NCBI RefSeq assembly: GCF_014650955.1
Contig: NZ_BMVY01000001.1
Location: 558,001 to 622,000 of the forward strand
Source of the DNA: Streptomyces tauricus
GTDB taxonomy: Bacteria; Actinomycetota; Actinomycetes; Streptomycetales; Streptomycetaceae
Length of the DNA: 64,000 nucleotides
Reading direction: 5' to 3'
In this document: positions 8,258 through 16,962 of the stretch, in pieces
How the letters are laid out: every line of letters begins with the position of its first letter
How positions within the stretch are numbered: the first letter of the stretch is position 1
Translations under genes and position numbers: made by a program
Notes under the pieces: generated by a model
What the model saw: only the letters and a program-made list of their open reading frames with translations
Databases searched by the model: none
What the model was told of the DNA's origin: nothing

Positions 8258-9385
8258 ATGGACACAGGGCGTTTTCGTGTCCCGGCCGGTGCCATGGACT
8301 GGGCGACAGCCGTCGGCGTGGCGGCACTGCTGCTGGGAACCGGGCTGTCCGGGCAGCACCCGGCCGCGGGGCGTGAGCTGTTCGGCGCCGCGCTGCTGGT
8401 GGCGGGCGGTCTGGCGCTGGCCGCGCGCCGAAAGGCCCCGATAGCCGTGCTGGCCGTCACCGGCCTGTGCGCGGTGGGGTACGAGGCGGTGGGTTTCGAG
8501 GTGCTCGCCGTGTCGTACCTGGTTGCTGTGTACGGCGCAGTGCGGGCAGGGCACCGCGCCCTGACGGTGGTGGCATCCGTGTCCGTCCTTGTCGTCCTCC
8601 CGTTCACGGCGCTGGTCTTCCGCGACGGGCCGGCGCGCGAGGCGTTCGCCCAGGCCCGGAACGTCCTGGAGATCGCTTGGCTGATCGCTGCCTTTGCCGC
8701 CGGCGAGGCGGTACGGCAGGCCGAGCAGCGGGCGGACGAAGCCGAGCGCACCCGGGAGGAGGCCGCGCGGCGCCGCGCGGATGAGGAACGCCTGCACATC
8801 GCCCGGGAGTTGCATGACTCCCTCACTCACCAGATCTCGATCATCAAAGTGCAGTCCGAGGTCGCCGTTCACGTGGCCCGCAGACGCGGCGAGCAGGTGC
8901 CCGGACCGCTGCTGGCAATCCGGGCGGCCGGGCGGGAGGCGATGCGGGAGTTGCGCGCGACCCTGGAGGCGCTGCGCGATGACGACACCACCCCGCCGTG
9001 CGGGCTCGACCACATCCCGGAGCTGGTGGAGCGGGCGAGCGGGGCGGGCCTGGAAGCAACGCTGACGATCGAGGGACAGCGCGGCGACGTGCCGGCCGCG
9101 GTGGGCCGGACCGCTTACCGGATCGTTCAGGAGGCGCTGACCAACATCACCCGGCACGCCGACGCCGCGACCGCGTCGGTCCGTATCGTCCACCAGGTCG
9201 GCTCACTGGCCATCCAGGTCGACGACGACGGCAAGGCCGCACCGGCTGCGGTGGCGGAGACCGGCCTCGGACTGCTCGGCATGCGGGAACGCGTCGCCGC
9301 CCTCGGCGGTCGGCTGTCCGCCCAGCCGACCGACGAAGGCGGCTTCACCGTCCGGGCCGAACTCCCCGTGGAACGAGCCTCATGA
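8258..9385 (+). CDS. NarL-type sensor histidine kinase
   Basis: The 375-residue protein begins with about four to five transmembrane helices (residues 12-150) and no large extracellular domain, followed by a coiled linker, a HisKA_3 dimerisation domain with the phospho-acceptor His186 (ARELHDSLTH) and a C-terminal HATPase_c domain (YRIVQEALTNITRHA N-box near residue 288, GLGLLGMRERV G-box near 338). It phosphorylates the response regulator encoded next, with which it overlaps by four bases (ATGA). The signal is probably sensed within or at the membrane. Confidence 0.93.
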   Translation: MDTGRFRVPAGAMDWATAVGVAALLLGTGLSGQHPAAGRELFGAALLVAGGLALAARRKAPIAVLAVTGLCAVGYEAVGFEVLAVSYLVAVYGAVRAGHRALTVVASVSVLVVLPFTALVFRDGPAREAFAQARNVLEIAWLIAAFAAGEAVRQAEQRADEAERTREEAARRRADEERLHIARELHDSLTHQISIIKVQSEVAVHVARRRGEQVPGPLLAIRAAGREAMRELRATLEALRDDDTTPPCGLDHIPELVERASGAGLEATLTIEGQRGDVPAAVGRTAYRIVQEALTNITRHADAATASVRIVHQVGSLAIQVDDDGKAAPAAVAETGLGLLGMRERVAALGGRLSAQPTDEGGFTVRAELPVERAS

Positions 9386-10044
9386 TCCGTGTCCTGCTCG
9401 TCGACGACCAGCCGCTCATTCGCAGCGGATTCCGGGCACTTCTCGACCTCGAAGACGACATCGAGGTGGTGGCCGAGGCAGCCGACGGCGAGCAGGGTCT
9501 GGCGCTGACCGAGCGGTACCTGCCCGATGTCGTGCTGATCGATATCCAGATGCCGGTCATCGACGGCATCGAGACCACCCGGCGCATCGCCGCCGACCCG
9601 GCCCTGGCCTCGGTGCATGTCGTCATCCTCACCAACTACGGCATGGACGAATACGTCCTGGACGCGCTGCGTGCCGGCGCCGCCGGTTTCCTCGTCAAGG
9701 ACATCGTCCCGGACGACTTCGTACACGCCGTACGCGTCGCCGCGCGCGGTGACGCTCTGCTCGCCCCGTCCATCACCCGTAAGCTGATCAAGCAGTACGT
9801 CACCCAGCCGCTCCCCGTCGCCGCCGGCGCCGGACTGGCGGAGTTGACCGGCCGTGAACGCGAAGCCGTCACCTTGGTCGCACACGGGCTGTCCAACGAC
9901 CAGATCGCCGACCGCATGGTGATCAGTCCGGTGACCGCGAAGACCCACGTCAACCGGGCCATGACCAAACTCCACGTCCGCGACCGAGCCCAACTCGTCG
10001 TACTGGCCTATGAATCCGGCCTGGTAACCCCGCGCAACCCCTGA
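9382..10044 (+). CDS. NarL/FixJ-type response regulator
   Basis: The 220-residue protein has a receiver domain (residues 1-120) with acidic pair Asp8-Asp9, phospho-acceptor Asp54 (VVLIDIQMP), a switch Thr and Lys (VKD near residue 107), and a C-terminal LuxR-type helix-turn-helix (LTGREREAVTLVAHGLSN, near 150-215). It starts at the ATG overlapping the kinase stop codon, so the two are translationally coupled. The divergent DUF6223 gene is the nearest candidate target besides autoregulation. Confidence 0.94.
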   Translation: MIRVLLVDDQPLIRSGFRALLDLEDDIEVVAEAADGEQGLALTERYLPDVVLIDIQMPVIDGIETTRRIAADPALASVHVVILTNYGMDEYVLDALRAGAAGFLVKDIVPDDFVHAVRVAARGDALLAPSITRKLIKQYVTQPLPVAAGAGLAELTGREREAVTLVAHGLSNDQIADRMVISPVTAKTHVNRAMTKLHVRDRAQLVVLAYESGLVTPRNP

Positions 10045-10181
10045 CATCCACGGACTGGACGAGAAGGCCCGCAGCAGCGTGTCCAGAGGGTCGTGCTCAA
10101 ACAAGCTCCATCCTGAGGCGCGGCTTTGATGAGTCACGGGCACGGTACTTTGGCTGCACCGGGCAGAGGGGTGAGGAACCG

Positions 10182-10478
10182 ATGGCGCTTGATCCAGCTC
10201 GCGTTGCACGGATCTCCGCTCTTGTCGTGGAGTGCCGGTCGATGCTGGAAACAGACGCAGGAATGGGGACCGTGCAGCGGTTGCTGAGTGACCGCGGGGT
10301 GAGCGTGCTGGACTCGATCATCATCACGCGGGAGCTGCTCGGCGCGGGTCCCCATGCCCTGGGCGACGCCAAGGGCATCGTGCTGTCCAGCCCGTCAAGG
10401 AACGTGGAGCGGCAGCGCCACGAAGTACTGGTGGACACGCTGCTCGACGCGGTGGAGGAGTCAGCCGAAGACCGGTGA
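10182..10478 (+). CDS. Small protein resembling the C-terminal fold of ribosomal protein L7/L12
   Basis: This 98-residue protein contains SVLDSIIITRELLGAGPHAL followed by GDAKGIV, which parallels the helix-turn pattern of L7/L12 C-terminal domains (conserved IK-x-IRE-x-x-GLGLKEAK). Many Streptomyces carry short paralogues with this motif of unknown role. The N-terminal half is a helical, charged segment. It stands alone between a response regulator and the convergent NACHT gene. The resemblance is from motif memory. Confidence 0.65.
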   Translation: MALDPARVARISALVVECRSMLETDAGMGTVQRLLSDRGVSVLDSIIITRELLGAGPHALGDAKGIVLSSPSRNVERQRHEVLVDTLLDAVEESAEDR

Positions 10479-10521
10479 CCAGCCCGACAAGTCAGCGGGG
10501 TGTGCCGGCTTACCGCTCGGG

Positions 10522-13500
10522 TCAGGGGCGCTGGTTGCGGAACGAGGGGAGGAGACCGCTCGTGCGGCGGCCCTCCACCGTGACCGACACCCGCCCCAGG
10601 TCGAGCGCGTCGAGGCCGATGACCTTCGTCGTGTTCCGGACGCGGACGGTGACGGAGTCGATGCCTCGCACTCGGGACAGATCAAGGGGCGCCCGGCGCG
10701 GCCTGCGATGCAGGTTCAGGTGCAGCCGAGTCAGGCCGGGGAAAAGGGCGGCGAAGTCGGGCAGTTCAGCTGTGTCGGCCACACCCTTGAGCCGCAGAGA
10801 CGTGACGGAGGGCAGCGCGACATCCGGGAGAGCGAGTCGGTCGGCGAAACTCAGGCTCAGCGTGGTCAGCCGCGGAACGGCCTGGAGCGCGGAGAGGTCC
10901 AGGCCGACCGGTACGCGGTCGAGCACGAGTTCCTGGATGGCGCTGTCGGCGAGCGGTTCCAGGGACAGCGTGGACGTCGGACTGTGTACGCGCAGGCGCC
11001 GCAGCCCGGGCAGTCCGGCGAGGGAGGGAAGCTCCGACGTGCGGTGCTCTGCCGTGCCCAGCGCGAGGGACACAAAGGAGTCCCGGTCGAGGACGGCGGA
11101 GAGTTCGTAGATCAGCGACGGCCGGGGGAGCGACAGATTGGGCGTTTCGGGGAGCTGCCGCAGACACGCCACCTGCTCCACGTTCGTCACCGGGATGTCG
11201 ATGTCGTCGCAGCGGCAGCCGGCCAGGATGGACTCGGCGAACTCGACGGTGTCGAACCGCGGCCACGTGTTGACGACCTCCTGCCGGACACCGCGCTGGG
11301 GCGCGTCCTTGTAGGCCCGCATCCGCTGCAGTGCGGCGGGGCCTCCGATCAGCCCGATCGTGCGCACGCTCGCGACGGCCTGCTCCTCCGTCATGTCGGC
11401 AGGACCCGACAGTACGTCGAGGACCACCGCGCCCGCCTGCGCCAGGTTCTCCGCCTCCTCGAAGGTGGCTGGAGGGATCAAGAAGGACGCGCGGCTGAGG
11501 ACCTCCGCCCTGACCGCCGGGTCGAGCGTCGTGGCGTTCTCCAGGCTTGCCGCGGCCAGGAGATGATAGCGGCGCCGCTGGGAGGGACGCTGGTCACCGA
11601 TGGCCACCAGCTTGCGGAGCAGTTCGGCTCGCTCGCGTTCCCGAGCGTGGCCGACGGCCATGCGGATGACGTCTTCCCACTGGTCGTCACCGGCGTTCTG
11701 GGCGAGCAGATCCAGGTCCGAGGACTCGACGGCCGCCTTCGAGCCGAGGTAGTCCTGAAAGGTCCGGTGGATGAAGTCGACCGTGTCAGGCGTGGGCTCC
11801 CGTAACAGCCCGCTGCGCAGCAGCAGATGACGGAACACCTGGTGTGCGCCGTCCAGCGGGACGACGGGCGGCATGGAGGGCAGCCGTTCCCGAATGATGC
11901 GCACGGCCAGCGCCTGAGTCGCCTCGGACCGCCCGTTGCGGATGAGCCAGTACGCAAGCCGCTGGAGGAGCTGGATCTGCTGCTCCTCGGTCAGCTGCAA
12001 GCCCTCCGGCGCGATGACCTCGCGTTCCTTGTCGCGGCGGACCAGAAGCATCCGCAGCGCGGCCGCGTACAGGTCCATGCGCCCCTCGGGCAGCTGCGAG
12101 TGCCGGTCGCGGTGCAAGGCGCAGATCACTGAGCACATCAGGGGATTGGTGGCGAGCTGATACAAATCGGGCTTGCGGCGCAGGGTGACGTGCAGGGCGG
12201 CCCGGTACCGCTCCACCTCCGTACGCTCCTCGGCGTCCCCCAGAGTCGACAGGGCCGCGTCGTGCCAGCGGTTGACGAACTTGTCGATGTCGCCCTGATT
12301 GAGGGGCAGCAGGTCGAACTCGACGAACCCGAGGTCCGCCGCCCAGCCGATCGGGACCGCGGAAGGGCGCGTGGTGACGAGGAAGAACGTACGCGGGTAG
12401 ATCTCGGTCAGTTCCGTGAGCCACCGCTTGGTCAGCACCCTCTTCGACTCCGAGATCTCGTCGATGCCGTCGACGAGCACGATGCCGCGCCCGCTGTGCA
12501 GGACCCGGTCGGCCCAGCCCTTCGGTTGCGCACCGTCCAGCATGCTGCCGGCCATGGCGAGGAACTTGTGCGCGGTGGGAAGCGTGGACTCCTGCGCCAG
12601 GCTGCGGAGCGGGAGGATGAACGGGACGCGGCCGCGAAGGAAGGCGAGTTCGTCGTCGAAGTCGTTCTGTGCTGCGCTGACGGCGAGCCACTGGACCAGT
12701 GTCGTCTTGCCCGAACCGGCGGGGCCCCGCAGCACCACACGGCGCTTCCCGGTCAGGGCTCCTTCGACCCGGAGCCGGTGGGTGGCCGAGACACCTCCGT
12801 CGCGGCTCTGCGCCGAGAGTTCCAGGCTCAAATAGGCCGTGTCGAGCGGCCAACGAGCCTGACCGGGGGCGCTGAGGTCGAGTCCGAAGATGGCGAGCTT
12901 GCCGTACTTGAGCCCGAGATACTCCAGGTATCGCTGCTCGAAGTCGGCGTCCTGGCTGAGCGGTGGGGGAAGCCGCGCCGTCAGCACCTCCATGCGCCGC
13001 AGCGTCTCGTCGATCATGCGGGTCTGCGTGATCAGCGTGGCCGGGATGAAGGACGAGCGCTGCGTGAAGAACTGCAGTATGTGGAGGCAGCAGACGGTGA
13101 GCAGGGAGCGGTAGAGGTTCGTCGCGTCGGCGCTCATGTTCCGCGTGGAGTCGTTCGCCGCGACCGACAACCTGCGTGCCAGCTCGACGTGCCCGAGGTG
13201 GACCGCCTGGACGTCCTCCATTTCCAGGTCGCCGAGCGAGAGCAGGGTCTTGGTCAACGCGTCGACCACGGCGATGCGGTCACCGTCGTGCACCGCGGGT
13301 TCGTACGGGTTCGCGGCGAGCGTCCGGCTGATCAGTTTCTCGCTGATCTTGCGTACGTCCCGCTCGTCCAGGGTGCGTTTCTGGCCGCGCCAGCTGACCA
13401 GTTGGGAGACACGGATCGGCTTGCTGACGAGGTCGGCGCCGCTCTCCTCCCGTACGAACAGCTTCGCCACGAGCGGATTGATCAGTGTCGAGGCCACCCG

Positions 13501-13530
13501 TGCGGCCATCCCCAGAGCCGCAGGCTCCAC
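10522..13530 (-). CDS. NACHT-domain NTPase with helical N-terminus and LRR-like C-terminus (bNACHT)
   Basis: The 1002-residue protein has an alpha-helical N-terminal region (1-240) of the kind annotated as a NACHT N-terminal helical domain, a NACHT NTPase core with Walker A GPAGSGKTT at 269-277 and Walker B IVLVDGIDE at 350-358 (extended acidic motif typical of NACHT rather than AAA+), a helical winged region to about 640, and a C-terminal part with irregular leucine-rich strands (LPSLAGLPGLRRLRV, LSALQAVPRLTTLSL, FPGLTRLHLNLH) that resembles leucine-rich repeats. Bacterial NACHT proteins are known antiphage sensors related to eukaryotic NLRs. Start is GTG 13530. It has no obvious separate effector gene, so the N-terminal helical domain may be the effector. 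Confidence 0.88.
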   Translation of the reverse strand: MEPAALGMAARVASTLINPLVAKLFVREESGADLVSKPIRVSQLVSWRGQKRTLDERDVRKISEKLISRTLAANPYEPAVHDGDRIAVVDALTKTLLSLGDLEMEDVQAVHLGHVELARRLSVAANDSTRNMSADATNLYRSLLTVCCLHILQFFTQRSSFIPATLITQTRMIDETLRRMEVLTARLPPPLSQDADFEQRYLEYLGLKYGKLAIFGLDLSAPGQARWPLDTAYLSLELSAQSRDGGVSATHRLRVEGALTGKRRVVLRGPAGSGKTTLVQWLAVSAAQNDFDDELAFLRGRVPFILPLRSLAQESTLPTAHKFLAMAGSMLDGAQPKGWADRVLHSGRGIVLVDGIDEISESKRVLTKRWLTELTEIYPRTFFLVTTRPSAVPIGWAADLGFVEFDLLPLNQGDIDKFVNRWHDAALSTLGDAEERTEVERYRAALHVTLRRKPDLYQLATNPLMCSVICALHRDRHSQLPEGRMDLYAAALRMLLVRRDKEREVIAPEGLQLTEEQQIQLLQRLAYWLIRNGRSEATQALAVRIIRERLPSMPPVVPLDGAHQVFRHLLLRSGLLREPTPDTVDFIHRTFQDYLGSKAAVESSDLDLLAQNAGDDQWEDVIRMAVGHARERERAELLRKLVAIGDQRPSQRRRYHLLAAASLENATTLDPAVRAEVLSRASFLIPPATFEEAENLAQAGAVVLDVLSGPADMTEEQAVASVRTIGLIGGPAALQRMRAYKDAPQRGVRQEVVNTWPRFDTVEFAESILAGCRCDDIDIPVTNVEQVACLRQLPETPNLSLPRPSLIYELSAVLDRDSFVSLALGTAEHRTSELPSLAGLPGLRRLRVHSPTSTLSLEPLADSAIQELVLDRVPVGLDLSALQAVPRLTTLSLSFADRLALPDVALPSVTSLRLKGVADTAELPDFAALFPGLTRLHLNLHRRPRRAPLDLSRVRGIDSVTVRVRNTTKVIGLDALDLGRVSVTVEGRRTSGLLPSFRNQRP

Positions 13531-13858
13531 CCTCGACCGCCTTCCGGTGATTGAACCGTCGCGTCGACATCAGATTAGAGGAGCGGGGGCCTGCTGTCGG
13601 CGGAGCACGAAAATCTCCGCGACCGCGGTCTTGGCCGAACGCCTCGAACGGGCCGAACGCCGCTGTAGCCGCGCTGCCGACGCGGGCACCTACGGGTGCA
13701 AGCGGGCGTAGGCGCCGCTCTTCACCGTCAGGCGTTCGGCGTCGGGGCCCATGGCGACCCGGTCAAGTTCTACGAACGTCCGCAACAGGGCGCCACCTTC
13801 GACACTGTTCCGGCGCCTCTCAGCTGTAGGGGGAGTACGCGTTGTTAGCCTCGGCTGA
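13531..13858. other. Divergent intergenic region upstream of the NACHT gene
   Basis: About 330 bp between the NACHT gene and the EF-Tu-like gene. A minus-strand frame near 13690-13790 reads as FVELDRVAMGPDAERLTVKSG, which has coding flavour but no credible start; it may be a remnant. No clear operator was seen. Confidence 0.4.
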
Positions 13859-14128
13859 ATGTGCTTCGTTGCGGACATCACCCTCATGTCCGAGGAACAG
13901 GGCGGTGCGGACGTAGTATCCGGCGATCGCCTTCGCTTCTACACGCGCAGCGCCGCAGTGTGGGGCACCGTCACGCTTCACGGGGTGGATGTGGTGCGGC
14001 CCCTGCACGGAGCCGAAGTGACAGTCACCATCGAAGAACAAATCGCCCTGGAGGCAGTCCAGCGTTTCGCGTTCCGCCAGCGCGGTCGTGCCGCCGGCTC
14101 CGGCACCGTGAGGCGACTCCGGCGCTGA
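13859..14128 (+). CDS. Free-standing EF-Tu domain III-like protein
   Basis: The 89-residue protein aligns by eye along almost its whole length with the C-terminal beta-barrel (domain III) of elongation factor Tu: an opening VADITLMSEEQGG matches the EF-Tu VYVLSKDEGG block, RLRFYTRSAAVWGTV matches the YFRTTDVTGT block, and ALEAVQRFAFRQRGRAAGSG matches the LRFAIREGGRTVGAG block. The G domain and domain II are absent, so it cannot be a GTPase. Short actinobacterial proteins of this sort have no known function; possible roles include binding partners that normally dock on EF-Tu domain III. It lies divergent from the NACHT gene. No strong Shine-Dalgarno is visible. Confidence 0.6.
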   Translation: MCFVADITLMSEEQGGADVVSGDRLRFYTRSAAVWGTVTLHGVDVVRPLHGAEVTVTIEEQIALEAVQRFAFRQRGRAAGSGTVRRLRR

Positions 14129-14294
14129 ACTGCACGAACGGAGCCGGAGCCGGAGCTGGATCGCATAGCGGTGACTGCGCGGTCGGACATCAGCGCGGGC
14201 CGAAGGGATACGCCGGTCATCCCGACGGGAGAAGGCGTTCGACGGCCTGTTCAACAACATCTTCCACCAGGGCAGCCGGTACCAGGCATCCCCG

Positions 14295-15062
14295 GTGGCT
14301 GTTCCGTTCCTCGCCCGGATCGCGGTGGCCGGGCCGCCGACCGCCCGTGAGAACACGATGTGGCCGCTGACGCGCCTCGCGGTCGACTGGTACGACGAGC
14401 ACCGGCTCACCACCGGGATCGACACGGCGGCCTGGCGTGCGGCTGCGTCCGAGTGCTCCCCGCAGAAGATGCTCCTCTGGTACGACGAGCAACTGGCCGC
14501 GGAGACGGACGAGCGGCAGCGGCGGCAACTGCGCGACATACGGGACTGGGTGGCAGCCGGTAACTCGCCGGACGCGCGATGGACGGCACTGTGCTCGTAC
14601 GACGCGGTCCTCGCCGAACTGCCCGGACTCCTGACCCTGTTCGACCACGGCGATCCCCGCCCGCGTACCCGGATCGCCTATCTGACCGCCTGGTTCCCCG
14701 AAGCCGCGCCCACCACGCTGCCGCGTCTGCTCGCCCTCGCCGAGCGTGAGCACGAGCCTGTCGCGGCGGCCACCGCCCTGGTCGCCGTCGGCCTCGTCGG
14801 CGGCCCAGCGCACGCCGTCCGCGTCGCCCCGTACCTGGACAGCGCGGACAGACTGGTGCGCTGGGCGGCCGCCACTGCGCTCGCCCGCATCGCCAGTGGC
14901 AGTCGAGCAGGCCTCGAGTCCGCGCTGGTCGACCGTGCCGTCGCTGAACTCACCGCCGCAGCCGCCGGCCCCGCTCCCGCTTCCTGCACCGACTACAACT
15001 CGGGCGACTTCCACGGTCACATCGAACGCACGCTGCGCACTCTCGCTTCGGGTACGCCATAG
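14295..15062 (+). CDS. HEAT-repeat protein, probably truncated at its N-terminus
   Basis: The product is built of alpha-helical pairs characteristic of HEAT/PBS-lyase-like repeats (ATALVAVGLVGGPAHAVR, WAAATALARIASGSR). Coding similarity continues in frame upstream of the GTG at 14295 (KAFDGLFNNIFHQGSRYQAS), as in full-length family members, but the frame reaches a stop at 14172 with no ATG or GTG in between. The true start has therefore been lost or lies in another frame after a frameshift. Whether the GTG form is made is unknown. Confidence 0.6.
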   Translation: MAVPFLARIAVAGPPTARENTMWPLTRLAVDWYDEHRLTTGIDTAAWRAAASECSPQKMLLWYDEQLAAETDERQRRQLRDIRDWVAAGNSPDARWTALCSYDAVLAELPGLLTLFDHGDPRPRTRIAYLTAWFPEAAPTTLPRLLALAEREHEPVAAATALVAVGLVGGPAHAVRVAPYLDSADRLVRWAAATALARIASGSRAGLESALVDRAVAELTAAAAGPAPASCTDYNSGDFHGHIERTLRTLASGTP

Positions 15063-15104
15063 GCACTCCTCCGGCCACCGTGCGGTGTCTGCTCAGCTAC
15101 CTGC

Positions 15105-15857
15105 TCAGATCTGGTTCGTGCCGCCGTCGACGTAGATGTTCGCGCCGACGACGTAACTGCTCTGCTCCGAGGCCAGGAAGGCCACGACCGCGGCGGCCTC
15201 CTCGGGCTGACCCATGCGGCCCTTCGCCACGGTCGCGGCGACATTCTCCTTGACGGCCCGGGCGGTCTCCTCGTCGCCGAAAGCCGCCGTGCCCCCGGGC
15301 GTCTCGATCCAGGCCGGCGAGACCACGTTGACCCGGATGCCACGGCCCTTGAGCTCGTTGGACCACGTCCGTGCGAAGGACCGGACGGCCGCCTTCGACG
15401 CCGCGTACGCGCCGAACGCCTCCACCCCACGGTCGCCCGCCGTCGAACCGACCAGGACGACCGAGGCCCCGTCGTTGAGCAGCGGCAATGCCTTCTGCAC
15501 GGTGAACAACGTGCCTCGGACGTTGACCGCGAAGGTCTGGTCGAAGTGTTCCTCGGTGGTCTGCTCCAGCGTCACGAACGCACCGATCGCCGCGTTCGCC
15601 ACGAGCACGTCCAAACCTCTGCCTCGCGCCCGGACCGCCTCGTACAGCCGGTCCAGGTCCTCAGGCTTCGCGATGTCGCCGACGACCGCGGTGGCCCGGT
15701 CCGCTCCGATCGTCTTGACGGCGGCCTCCAGTTCGGACTCGCGTCGGCCGGTGACGAACACGTACGCGCCCTCGTCCGCCAGCCGTATGGCGGTGGCCAG
15801 TCCGATACCGGTGCTGCCCCCGGTGACCACCGACGTCTTGCCTTCCAGCTGTCCCAT
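15105..15857 (-). CDS. Short-chain dehydrogenase/reductase (SDR)
   Basis: The 250-residue classical SDR has the NAD(P)-binding TGGSTGIG at residues 12-19, NAA at 88-90, catalytic Ser138, Tyr151 and Lys155 (YAASK) and the C-terminal YVDGG block typical of the family. The Arg pair after the second strand (TGRRE) favours NADP(H). Start ATG 15857 removes an upstream in-frame extension that lacks coding character. It is divergent from the AraC-type regulator at 15980 with about 120 bp between, so it is the likely target of that regulator. The substrate is unknown. Confidence 0.92.
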   Translation of the reverse strand: MGQLEGKTSVVTGGSTGIGLATAIRLADEGAYVFVTGRRESELEAAVKTIGADRATAVVGDIAKPEDLDRLYEAVRARGRGLDVLVANAAIGAFVTLEQTTEEHFDQTFAVNVRGTLFTVQKALPLLNDGASVVLVGSTAGDRGVEAFGAYAASKAAVRSFARTWSNELKGRGIRVNVVSPAWIETPGGTAAFGDEETARAVKENVAATVAKGRMGQPEEAAAVVAFLASEQSSYVVGANIYVDGGTNQI

Positions 15858-15979
15858 GTGAATGTCTCCATCACTCTCGTGGTGCCGATCCGTTCGCTGT
15901 CGATAGTGCGGGCACTCGGCGATAACATCCATGATGAAAAGTCCGGCATTCTTTACGTACCGTCCAGGAGGAGTCGTCG

Positions 15980-16930
15980 GTGCTCGGATTTCGGGACCCC
16001 GTGGCTGACGCGATCGGTCTGCTACGCCCCCACACGGTGATCGGGCCCAGTCTCCGGGCCGCGGGGGAGTGGGCTGTGCGCTTCGACCCGTTCCTGCACG
16101 TACGGATCGGGGGCCTCGTGCACGGCACGTGCTGGTTGATCCTCGAAGGCCACGAGCCGGTGCTCCTGCGGGAGGGGGACACCTTCATGCTGGGCAATCC
16201 GCCGCCGTACGTGCTGGCCAGCACGCTGGACGCGAGGCCGCGCCCCGCAGAGGCGGTGTGGGTGGGTGCCGAGGACGGGTTCGTGCGGCTCGGCCCGGAG
16301 TCCGAGGAGGACCTCTACCTCTGCGTCGGGCACATCGCGTTCGACGACAGGAACGCGGCTCTCCTGACCGACCTCCTGCCACCGCTCGTGATCGTCCGTG
16401 TGGCCGATCCTCATGGCAGGCAGCTGGCGCAGCTGATCGATCTACTCGCCATCGAGGTCGGGGTCGCCGCCGCCGGCGGCCCGCTGGTGCAGAACCACCT
16501 CGCACAGATCCTGCTCGTGCACATGCTGCGTGCGCACGCGGGTCAGACGGACCGGCCCACCGGCTGGCTGGGCGCCCTGAACGAGGACGGCATCGGTGCC
16601 GCTCTGCGTGCCGTGCACGCGGACGTGGCGCACTCCTGGAGCCTCAAGGAGCTCGCCGAGATCAGTCACATGTCCCGTTCGACGTTCGCCCATGCCTTCA
16701 AGAGCCACGTCGGGGTCCCGCCGTTGGAGTACCTGATCCAATGGCGCATGAGCCTCGCGCGTGACGCCCTCGCCCGCGACACCCTGTCGATCTCCGAGCT
16801 CGCACGGGCCACCGGATATCTGTCCGAGAGCGCGTTCAGCACCGCGTTCCGCCGCGTGGTCGGTACATCGCCCGCGCAGTTCCGGAACCAGACGCGGCAG
16901 TCGTCGCCCTCGACCGCGAACGAAAACTGA
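15980..16930 (+). CDS. AraC-family regulator with cupin sensor domain
   Basis: The 316-residue protein has an N-terminal cupin_6-like domain (residues 10-190) of the type seen in regulators beside SDR and oxidoreductase genes, and a C-terminal AraC helix-turn-helix domain at about 205-305 (WSLKELAEISHMSRSTFAHAF and ISELARATGYLSESAFSTAF). GTG 15980 is preceded by CAGGAGGAG at proper spacing. The divergent layout with the SDR gene is the classic arrangement for a local activator. Confidence 0.9.
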   Translation: MLGFRDPVADAIGLLRPHTVIGPSLRAAGEWAVRFDPFLHVRIGGLVHGTCWLILEGHEPVLLREGDTFMLGNPPPYVLASTLDARPRPAEAVWVGAEDGFVRLGPESEEDLYLCVGHIAFDDRNAALLTDLLPPLVIVRVADPHGRQLAQLIDLLAIEVGVAAAGGPLVQNHLAQILLVHMLRAHAGQTDRPTGWLGALNEDGIGAALRAVHADVAHSWSLKELAEISHMSRSTFAHAFKSHVGVPPLEYLIQWRMSLARDALARDTLSISELARATGYLSESAFSTAFRRVVGTSPAQFRNQTRQSSPSTANEN

Positions 16931-16962
16931 AGAAGAGGTCGGCCGGATCGACGATGGCCGGT

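Noticed and set aside
10354..11805. 483-residue plus-strand open frame antisense to the NACHT gene
   Set aside because: Arg/Gln/Gly-rich shadow of the LRR-like part; lacks start signals.
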